From Elymus sibiricus (Eukaryota; Streptophyta; Magnoliopsida; Poales; Poaceae), in assembly GCA_039707655.1 (NCBI GenBank), contig CM077664.1, positions 123,168,485-123,232,484 on the forward strand: DNA of 64,000 nt, given 5' to 3'. Positions 55,391 to 64,000 of the stretch are shown here, in pieces (positions within the stretch are counted from its first letter, which is position 1; the number at the start of each line of letters is the position of its first letter). The notes beneath the pieces are model-generated. The model was not told the origin of the DNA. It was given only the letters and a program-made list of their open reading frames with translations, and ran no database searches. Both the position numbers and the translations under genes were made by a program.

Positions 55391-58300
55391 TGTGACACCC
55401 CGATTTTTGGCCCTTTCTTTTTCTTTTGGATTTCATTGGATTTTATTTGGAGTTCCTTTTCTGTGGCTTTGTGGTCTTGAAACCTGGGAAGATCCTCTCT
55501 CCTACCTCTTCCCAAGTTGCTTGTCACCCTCAAATCCTTCCCTCGACCATGTCATTTCCATCTTAGCCCAACCCCAATTTTTATTTCTTGGGAATATTCC
55601 TTTTTCCATTAAAGGAATAACCCTGTTTGCTCTAGGTTGTGAAGCAACCTATATTTCTATCTTCCACAAAATTCTCATAAATTCTTTGGATCATATCTTC
55701 CACTAATATGTCAAAATCCATCCTTGCCTAGTTCAAAAATAATTCAGGAATATTCATTTCCTATTCTGTCCAGTATGGCAATTTGTGAAGGAAGTGATAT
55801 TTATCTTTTCTTGATTGCCCTCAAACTTTTTGAGCACTCTTTCATATCCAAATAATTACCACATGCCAAAATTCAGCTTCCTTTGCCTAGTAAATCTTCC
55901 TCAGCAAATTTTCAAAGTTTCTGTCCAGAGAGAAGCTTTGTGAAGGAAGTACTAGCTAGGCTAATCCAAATGAGTTGAAATTTTGGTAGATCATTTATAT
56001 GATCAAATCATTACTCTCCACCAAATTTCATCTCCATCCAATAATCTATGTGAGCACACCATCCAATCTTTGTTTCTGGTCATAATTTCAGTTTGTGAAG
56101 CAACTATATTTTATATTGCTTCAAAAAATTCTGAAATTAATCTAGGACCCAATTATCACTATATCCCTTGAGCATGCCAAAATTCACATCATGTTGCCAA
56201 GCCATTTTTCCCACAAAATTCCCCCAAGTTTTTGTCCAGAGGAAAGCATTGTGAAGGAAGTACCATTTTTATTTATTCAAATGGTATGAAATTTTTGCAG
56301 TGCCTTCATATGACCAAATCACCATCCTCCACAAAATTTCAGCTCAATCCAATCATCCATGTGAGTGCAACTTCCATTTTCACATTTCTGTCCAGTGTGG
56401 CACTTTGCAAAGCAAGTGTTAGTTATCTTTATCCATTTGAGCTGAAACTTTGCCAAGGTAGTCACATTAGTGGATGATTACTCTCAGCCAAAACTCAGAC
56501 CCAAGGGGCTTATGCACTACTCACACCTTTAATCAAACACTTTGCTGTTGATTTAGGTTTGAGCTTAGTTCAGTCCCCTCTTGATCTTCTTCCCTTGTCT
56601 GCTTCTTCCTAGCAGTTACTGGGGGAGTGCCCAACCAGCCAGACATGCCTGGGCCACCCAGAATGCACCGCGTGCGCCTGTGCACGCGGTGACCACGCGG
56701 TCTGGCAGGCCAAACGCGTGCTCTGGATGCCGGGACCCCTCGGCCGCCGCCCAAACCACGCTCTCTCGCCACCGCACAGTGTCTACAGCATCACACACAC
56801 TCTCCTCCGTCCACGCCGCCCCTCGGGACCCCTCTCCCCCTCCTCTTTCCTCTCCGGCGCGCAACGCCGCACCGCGTGCCCGTGGCCGTCATCGCGTTGC
56901 CTCTGTCCTCTTCCTCCTCGCTGATTCTCTGGCGCCCCACTAGCTAGCTCGAGTCCCGTCCGAGCTCTCTCGCAAGCCCACGCGTCCGCGGTCGCGCCGG
57001 AGCATCGTTTGCACGTCCGTGGCGGCATCCGGCGAGGGCATCGTCGCCATGGCCATTTAAGCCGTTTTCGGCCTCGGTTCTCCTCACCTAGCTCCTCTCC
57101 TCCCTCCTAGAGCCCCGCCCCTCCACTCAACCGAGCTCAAGGAGCCCTCCTCGCTCCGCATTGCAGCCATGGCCGCCGCTCGGCTTCGCCTAAATTCGGG
57201 CAAGCCCGAGCCCTCCTCTCCCTCTAGCCATCACCGGAGGACTCCACGTCCACCCTTAAGCCCTCCCCGCGACCCCTCCTTCCTTCGGTGCCCCATAGCG
57301 CCGAGCTCCATCGCCGGCCGAGCACATCATCCACGAGCACTCCATACCGCCGCTGCCTTGGCCCTCCTCGGCGTCCGCGGCATGCCAGGATGGATGCAGT
57401 GCTCGTTCCCGAGTACTCCGGTGGCCAGAGCGTCGCCTGAGATGACCCGCAACGCCGGCAATCGCCGCCAGAGCCCGCCCCTGCCGTCCGCCACGGCCGG
57501 CACCACAGCCCTCCCCCGCAGCTCCTGCTGAGCCTCCCCGACGCGGCACTCCACGGCGAGTACTCCGGTGGTCCAAGCTCCATCGGAGGTGGCCGGAGCC
57601 GCCCGGGCCAGCGCCGGCAGCGTCGTGGCCTCGCTCCTCTTCTGTACCGCGGGTGAACGGAAGAAGGAAGACGATGACCCCCCCCTGCGAGTGGGTCCCG
57701 CACGTCGATCTCACGCATTGACCCAGCACCCGGGCCCGCGCAGAGTAAGTGGAAGCATATTCACTAGAATACGTTTTCTCTTTGGGAAAGCGTACTTTGC
57801 TTTTACTTCGTCTGAGAATACGTGTTCTATATGCAGAAGGCGTATTTCAGTGAAAGGCGCTTTTTGTTTAACCTCGCCGGCCGAAAACCTTATTTTGCGG
57901 ACGTTCGTCAGTTAAGTGCAGAAACTGATAGGTTTTATTTGTTTTCTGCCTAACGAACGAACGGCCGTATCTCCGCAACCGTAACTTCGATTCAGGTGAT
58001 TCAAAAGCCCACGTTCTCTATTCGTTGAGCCCGTTCCGTTGGTATCATTTTCACTATGTTTTCACATACTAAAAATGACCATTTTGCCCTTGCCCTCTAA
58101 TCAGCTCTGCCGGGAGAGAAAGTTTTCCGGCGAATCTTTCCACAAGTTCACCGCACTTCTTCCCGATGACTCCTTCATCCCCAGGCAAGCCACGATGGCC
58201 ACTTGCATGATGGCAATGCAATAGCCATGTTTTCAACTTGAATGTTTGAATAATTATTTATTCATATAATTATTTTGAATGTTACATATATGCTTGTGAA

Positions 58301-59931
58301 TCCATGCTCATTTCTTATGCTATGATCATTTTCATCTAGTAAGGGAAATGATTAATTGCTAATGTTATTATTATCATGTTTTATTCTTGTAATCATTTCA
58401 GATGCTAGTGACAATGATATGCTCATTTGAATGGTTATGGTGTGATATGAAAATACTTGTGATATTCATGATCGTCATTATGCCATGCTCATTTGCATCC
58501 CGTAGACTAAATGATTTATCATTGTTGATGTTAAATGGTTATGTTGCCCATCCATGGTTACACTGATATCATGCTCCTATGCATTGTGATTTCATTATGC
58601 TATGTTATTATGACTCGGCTCATCACCATTCAAGTTAAACCTGACATTAATCGAACTTGAACAAATATGTTGGCTGAGTCATGGTGCCACCGAATCGAGC
58701 TGACCAGTGCAGCCACACTTACCTTATGGGAGGCCCTAATTTGGTCTATTGTCATGCCTCTCGCCGGTGCCTCCAACTAGGGAAGGTTATGTGCGCGTGC
58801 TACCCCGATCAGGTAGGCGGCCATAAGCCTTGTGTGCCCGAGTTGTATGGTATACCATTGTCCCCGTTTGGGACGACTTTGCTTTGTTTTGGCCACGTTG
58901 GTGGCAGACACGAGGTGGTAGGATGTCACGAGTTGACATCGGGGCCACCCATGACATAGCCCAAAGGGGAGTTTGTCGGAGTGGCCGGGAGAGTGTCATG
59001 CAATAGATTGGTTTTGTCGGAATGTCATTGGTCCACCCGAATGGGAGCACGAGGCCATGAGTTCCGTGGTGTGGGTACAGTGTACTAACCTCTGCAAAGT
59101 GTATAATCTATCGATAGCCGCGCCCTCGGTTATGGGCCTAGTTCGTAGTAGGTCACATTATGGGTCAACAGTAATAATAATCTGAATAATAACAACCCCG
59201 GTTCGATGAGGAAAGAAGTTGGTTGATCTTTATGTGGCCGCGAGATGATCACGATGGTATTCTTGATGATGGTTGATCATGAGGTGATCGTGTGATGATC
59301 ACGATGGTAAGAAAGATTGATACCTATGGTGGTTACGAGATAACCTCTGAGCAAAGTAAGTTGGTCCATGAGACCTTAAACGTCGACCCCCTGGCATGCT
59401 AGTGCTAGTACCATCATGTTCATATCTTGATTTATATGTACATGCCATGCTCAGGTTGTTCTAGTAGTATTGTGTTCATCATTGATGATTAACCTGTAAA
59501 TGCCATGCTGTTGTTTGTCTTGATTGCTTTGGTTGTTGTGAGCTTGTGAGTACATTCAAAGTACTCACCTAGCGTGTCATGCCAGATTGCAGGTGATGCC
59601 GTGATTGCTTGCTTGTCGAGGATTCCGAGGTTGCGCTCTAGGACGCGTCCCAGCCAGAGTCCCTGCGGAGTGGAGTCCATCACCGTTGTCGCTGTTCCAC
59701 TGCTAGAAGTTATTCCGCTGTTACGAGATGTTCCGCTGCTAGCATAGAGCTACCTTAGCAGGCGTAGTGTCACCGTGCCAATGTAATCTTTTGTAATACT
59801 CGAACCCTTGTACTCGTATCATTTGTAATAAAGAGCTGATTTGTTCTATGCTAAGCAGTGCGTATTCCAGAAGACTTGATCTCTGGGCTGGATTACGGGG
59901 TGTTCTGGTCTCTCTGAGCCGGGGTGCCACA
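55391..59931 (+). mobile_element. Solo LTR D, 4.5 kb
   Basis: Ends TGTGACACCCCG and CGGGGTGCCACA, flanked by AGCAT (55386-55390) and TGCAT (59932-59936), a duplication with one mismatch. No internal genes. The first ~1.1 kb contains regular ~155-bp degenerate repeats. 56600-57730 is GC-rich and leader-like. The last ~950 bases match 1-853 of this window. Spurious ORFs in the GC-rich part have no domain. Confidence 0.88.
55660..56480 (+). repeat. Degenerate ~155-bp tandem repeat in LTR D
   Basis: The word CTGTCCAG, or a close variant followed by TTTGTGAAGGAAGT, starts at 55766, 55921, 56076, 56232 and 56388, giving steps of 155, 155, 156 and 156 bases. Between them CCACAAAATTTCA and CATGTGAG-like words recur at matching places. 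Confidence 0.75.
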
Positions 59932-59936
59932 TGCAT

Positions 59937-60465
59937 GCTGGATAGCGGTTGATGGGCGGAGTAATAGTAGTAGATGCAGGCAGGAGTCGGTCTACTTGTC
60001 TCGGACATGATGCCTATATACATGACCATTGCCTTCAATATCGTCATAACTATGCGCTTTTCTATCAATTACCCAACAGTAATTTGTTTACCCACCGTAT
60101 GCTATGTGTTCGAGAGAGAAGCCTCTAGTGAAAACTATGGCCCCCGGGTCTACTTTTATCATATATTAAATCCAAAAATACCTTGCTGCACTTTATTTAC
60201 TTTTATTTCCTTTTGCAATTTACTTTTCTATCTATCACTATCAGAATTTATCCTTGCAAGTGACCGCTAAGGGGATTGACAACCCTCTTGTTTGCGTTGG
60301 GTGCAAGTGTTTGCTTTTGTGTGTGTAGGTGCTGCTAATGAGGTTCTGTGTGGTTCTCCTACTAGATTGATAACCATGGTTCTTAACTGAGGGAAATACT
60401 TATCTCTACTGTACTGCATCATCCTCTCTTCTTCGGGGAAATCCCAACGCAATTCACAAGTAGCA
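59937..60465 (+). repeat. Element F 3' LTR, second piece
   Basis: GCTGGATAGCGGTTGATG resumes the LTR after D. It ends CACAAGTAGCA at 60465, where TNP2 coding sequence begins at once on the minus strand. Confidence 0.82.
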
Positions 60466-61570
60466 GTGCTCATATTGCCAAATGGATTCATCCCGTCAGT
60501 ACACTCCCCAAGCCATATACTTCTAGGATCCTTGGCAAAGTCTTCATACTTTTCCTTGATTGATTCCCACTAAGCCCCATCTTTTGGGTGCCTCAAATAT
60601 TTATCCGCAATTCGCTCATCATGATGCCACCGCAACCGCTTTGCCTCTCTAGGGTTTGCAAACAAACACTTCAACCTTGGAATTAAAGGCAAGTACCAAA
60701 CAACCTTGAATGGGATTCCTGTCTTGATCTTGTCATCCAATTTGTACTTGTCATTTGCTCTCCTGCGCTTGTATCGTGAATGCTTGCATATGCGACATGC
60801 ACGCAAATCTTTTTACTCACCACGGTACAACATACAATCATTCACACAAGCGTGTATCTTCTGGACTTCAAGTTCCAATGGGCAAACAACTTTCTTCGCT
60901 TCATTCGTGCTTTTGGGAAGCACATTATCTTCTGGAAGAATGTCTTTGAAAAGACTAACAACTCTGTGAAGCCCTTGTTTGATAGACCATTTTCTGCTTT
61001 AAATCTGAGAAGCACCAGTGTGGCACTCAACTTGGAATATTTCTTTTTGCAACCTAGATATAAATCTTTCTTGGAGTCTGCATCAATGATTGGCAGATCC
61101 TTGTACCCAACCATATCTTTATTTGGGCCCTGGAAATCTGCAATCATAGCAGCAAAATCTGGCATACCATCAAGGTCGTCGTCTTGGTTTTCCAGTGGGT
61201 TTTTTTTCTTGTCTCTATTCAGTAGGTAGCTTGATGTCTGAGCCCCAAGGTTAGATTCAACATCCATGTGACTCTGATCGGGGTTTGGCATCTCGCTGCC
61301 CTGGTTACCTTCATCCATGACCGGCTCTTCACCGTGTCTAGTCCAACGTGTATATCCATCCATGAATCCCCGCTTGACTAAGTGGAACTCGACGTCTGTA
61401 ACTTTATGTGACTCTGTATTGGTACAATCCTTGCATGGACACATGATGTAATAGTCGTTACGGACTCTCTTCTTTGTCCTTTCAGCCAAAGTGATGAACT
61501 TCGTCATGCCACTCGCAAACTTTGAGCTTCTCTGATCCTTCATCCATTCAGATCGTTCCGTCTGCACCAC
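60466..61570 (-). pseudogene. CACTA TNP2 transposase, N-terminal part
   Basis: From ATG 61570 the frame reads MVQTERSEWMKDQRSSKFAS and CPCKDCTN, the transposon-associated domain (PF13963) found at the start of TNP2/TnpD proteins, then an acidic linker. Near 60870-60900 the frame shifts. A TAA follows the CMLYRGE block at about 60815, and CKHSRYKRRRANDKYK and the PFKVVWYLPLIPRLKCLFAN block continue the Transposase_21 (PF02992) region. A TAG lies at about 60570. The coding match ends at NPFGNMST, at the junction with F. More than half of a normal transposase is missing, so this copy cannot drive movement. Confidence 0.82.
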
Positions 61571-62435
61571 ACGAGGGGTAATTCAAAAAAAGCATTAATA
61601 AATGGATATTGATGCCCAAAGATGCGTGCATAAATCACAAGATTTTATTTTCATAATTTACGGAGGGTGCTCCATATTGTTATCCAGCCGTGACACAAAT
61701 TAATGACCAGTCAATTTACACGCACAGTACAGTATACTACCCTTATGAATTGAATACCTTAATTAAGCCACTCAACAAAAAGAATACCTTAATTAATTAG
61801 CCACGCAGCGACCTCCACCCAGCAGACAGAGAAGCGCGATGCCGCGGCATGCCGACACAGCAGGGTCAAGGAGCAAAGCTTAGTGGGGCATCCACCTGAA
61901 GTTCGAGCTCCACTATCCCACCTTCGATCGCGAGGGATGAGCTCCAATCACGCCGCCGCTGACCTCGAGGATTGAGCTCCTCCTTTCTCCCACCGCCGAC
62001 CGAGGATTGACCTCCTATCACGCCGCCACTGCCGGCCGACCGAGGATTGACCTCCTATCCGGTAGCCGCTGCCTCGGCTGCAGCCCCCATCTCTATCTGC
62101 AGTGCGGCTATTTTTATTTTTTGATGGGTATCCGCAGAGCGGCTATTTACAGTATTAACTCCATTATTGCATCCCCATATGTACCGGGTAGTACATCACA
62201 TATGGTTATGTCACGGGAACGTATCTCACGCACGTTGTCTTCTCACACGGTTTGGTGTGGAAATTGTGTGTGAAGTTGTAATATCGAACACAAACGATAT
62301 GTACAAACCGTGTGTCGTATACAACAGAGTGCGATAAGTAGTTCCCGACCATTATCAGATCCCCACAGTTTCCCCATTTCCCCCAAATCCCTAGATAGCC
62401 CCCAAATTCCCTCGCGTGGCATTGACATTGGGGGA
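61571..62435 (-). other. CACTA region upstream of TNP2
   Basis: Probable TNP2 promoter and right subterminal part. A 25-bp word starting GCCGACCGAGGATTG is duplicated at 61995 and 62035. CACACGGTTTGGTGTGG and AACCGTGTGTCG-like words at 62247-62310 resemble the left subterminal repeats. No ORF. The GGGGA at 62431-62435 is the expected target duplication of the B-type element that follows. Confidence 0.55.
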
Positions 62436-63958
62436 TGATAACCCACAAGTATAGGGGATCAATTGTAGCTTTTTCGATAAATAAGAGTGTCGAACCCAAC
62501 GAGGAGCTAAAGGTAGAATTAATATTCCCTTCAAGTTCTATCGACCACCGATACAACTCTACGCACACTTAATGTTCGCTTTACCTAGAACAAGTATGAA
62601 ACTATTTTGTAGCTGATAGGATAGGTTTGCAAGAATAAAACTAGAAGTACTTTGCAAGAATAAAACTATGAATAATTTGCAAGATAATAAAAGTTAGTTG
62701 TTTAGTAGAAAGCTTTTGTAACACAAGAAAGTTATTTGTCCCTAGGCAATCGATAACTAGACCGGTAATCATTGTTGCGATTTTATATGAGGGAGAGGCA
62801 TGAGCTAACATACTTTCCGTACTTGGATCATATGCACTTATGATTGGAACTCTAGAAAGCATCCGCAACTACCAAAGATCATTAAGGTAAAACCCAACCA
62901 TAGCATTAAGTATCAAGTCCTCTTTACTCCCATACGCAACAACCCCCTTACTCGGGTGTAAGCTTCTGTCACCCTAGCCGCCCACCATAAGAGAATTATG
63001 AACGTATTGCAACACCCTACAGCGGGAATCCCTCACGCTTGCGCGACACAGAGGGCACCATAGGACAGCACCAAAATAAAACATACAACTCAAACCAATC
63101 ACGATCATCAATCAACCCATAGGACAAAACGAATCTACTCAAACATCATAGGATGGCCACAAATCATTGGATAATAATATGTAGCATTAAGCACCATGTT
63201 TAAGTAAAGATTACAGCGGGGAGAAGAGGTGTTACACTGCTGCATAGAGGGGGAGAGAGTTGGTGTTGACGGTAGCGAGGTTGTTGATGTAGATTGCCGT
63301 CACGATCCTTGCCCCGGCGGCACTCCGACGCCACCGGGAGAGAGGGTGAGAGAGCCCCCCTCCTTCTTCTTCTTCCTTGGCCTCCCCCCTAGATGGGAGG
63401 AGAGTTCCCCCTCTGGTCCATGGCTGCCATGGCGGCGGAGGGGCAGGAGCCCCTCCTAGATTGGATCTCTCTCTCTGTTCTCTTCTGTTTCGCGTTCCTG
63501 TTTTCTGGCCCTTCACCATTTCTTAAATTCCCGGAGATCCGTAACTCCGATTGGGCTTAAATTTTAACACGATTTTTTTCCGGATATTAGCTTCCTTGCG
63601 CCCGAAGTAGAGCACCAACCGACCTTCGAGGGACTCACGAGGCACCACGGCGCGCCTGGCCCCCCCAGGCGCGCCCTGGTGCCTCGTGGGGCCCACGAGC
63701 ACCGTCTTGTGTTGATTCCACCTCCAAAAAATCACATATATTCCAAAATAATTCTCCGTAAAATTTTATTGCATTTGGACTTCATTTGATATGGATTTTC
63801 TGTGAAACAAAAACAAGCAGAAAAACAGGAACTGGCACTGGGCACTGGATCAATAGGTTAGTCCCAAAAATAATATAAAATGTTGCCAAAAGTATTTGGA
63901 AATTGTAGAATATTGGCATGAAACAATAAAAAATTATAGATACGACGGAGATGTATCA
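62436..63958 (-). repeat. B3 3' LTR
   Basis: TGATAACCC...TGTATCA boundaries. Hairpin 63636-63690 has perfect 12-bp arms CACGAGGCACCA/TGGTGCCTCGTG around GGCGCGCC words. Confidence 0.9.
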
Positions 63959-64000
63959 GCATCCCCAAGCTTAATTCCTGCTCGTCCTCGAGTAGGTAAA
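62436..64000 (-). mobile_element. Element B3: second minus-strand B copy, continuing past the window
   Basis: LTR 62436-63958 matches 3774-5297 throughout and is followed by the polypurine tract (63959-63974) and the start of the internal region. This is therefore the 3' LTR of an element whose body lies to the right. Confidence 0.9.

Larger units (their letters stand above)
49347..60465 (+). mobile_element. Element F: 5'-truncated gypsy element related to B, carrying solo LTRs H and D
   Basis: The plus-strand internal region (49347-50285 and 53129-54367) is the reverse match of B1 7480-5298. A polypurine tract and a 3' LTR (54368-55390 plus 59937-60465) follow. The 5' LTR and primer site are missing, because the left edge at 49347 cuts directly into an array unit. 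No pol genes. Its LTR starts like B (TGATGCGTCTCC) but ends AGTAGCA instead of GTTATCA. Confidence 0.78.
31167..62435 (-). mobile_element. CACTA (En/Spm-type) DNA transposon, right end outside the window, heavily nested
   Basis: It begins CACTGGTGCAGCGACG at 31167 after a GGA target triplet inside the B1 LTR. It contains a Transposase_24-type gene and a TNP2 transposase, both on the minus strand, and subterminal short repeats. Its own sequence is 31167-32231, 41808-49346 and 60466-62435, split by E, by F with its passengers, and internally by a hAT-like element. At 62436 a B-type element enters before any CACTA right terminus is reached. The genes read right to left, so the true 5' end is to the right. 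Confidence 0.8.

Noticed and set aside
56581..57729. Long ORFs on both strands in the GC-rich part of LTR D
   Set aside because: Overlapping frames on both strands with low-complexity Arg/Pro/Ser translation, typical of GC-rich non-coding DNA; no domain.

Overview
The window looks like intergenic DNA from a large grass genome, most likely the Triticeae (wheat, Aegilops, barley, rye). The reasons are the nested LTR retrotransposons with TGATACGTC...TTATCA termini and tRNA-Asp primer sites, the long TGTGACACCCC LTRs, and a CACTA element starting CACTGG. Species and published family names cannot be fixed from sequence alone, so I use neutral labels: A, B, E, F (gypsy), G, H (copia-like), C, D (long-LTR solo copies).

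Layout. 1-853 is the 3' end of a D-type LTR. 854-3773 is the only stretch not clearly made of transposons. It holds a minus-strand pseudogene of a WRN/RNase D-like 3'-5' exonuclease (1595-2269, one amber codon) and what looks like the 5' end of an F-box gene (3689-3773), cut by gypsy element B1. B1 is on the minus strand from 3774, and its 5' LTR is still visible at 26328-31166. It has been hit three times: by A (8645-25254, TSD GGAGA), by solo LTR C (26788-30931, TSD AAACC) and by a CACTA transposon (from 31167, 3-bp TSD GGA). A is a gypsy element with gag-protease-RT-RNaseH-integrase order plus a 3' ORF. It is broken by three stops and two one-base indels, and it carries a copia-like gag-only element G (16342-22661, TSD CTATG).

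The CACTA element runs from 31167 to at least 62435 and its right terminus lies outside the window. It contains a minus-strand Transposase_24 gene with Ulp1-like exons (42189-45472), an array of about 500-bp units with higher-order structure (46156-49346), and the N-terminal part of a TNP2 transposase (60466-61570). It has been invaded by E (32232-41802, TSD ATGAG), a small hAT-like element (47679-48507, TSD GCAATCAC), a 5'-truncated element F (49347-60465) that itself holds solo LTRs H (50286-53123, TSD AGCAT) and D (55391-59931, TSD AGCAT/TGCAT), and a second B copy (62436 to the end).

How the parts relate. A is the only element here with recognisable RT and integrase. B, E and F have none visible, yet they share with A a tRNA-Asp primer site (A, B, E), the AAGCTTGGGG polypurine core, near-identical LTR ends (A, B, E), and a GC-rich hairpin around GGCGCGCC in the LTR. 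This fits an autonomous/non-autonomous network moved by one enzyme set. The most interesting signals are (1) arrays of a spaced palindrome CGGT-N3-ACCG upstream of a shared TAACGGTTGGATTT-TATA promoter in LTRs G and H; (2) an LTR-like hairpin/promoter module repeated inside A and E just before the 3' ORF; (3) an snRNA-type promoter inside the hAT-like element; (4) regular ~155-bp repeats inside LTR D; and (5) the higher-order 500-bp array in the CACTA element. No rRNA, convincing tRNA, CRISPR or intact host gene was found.
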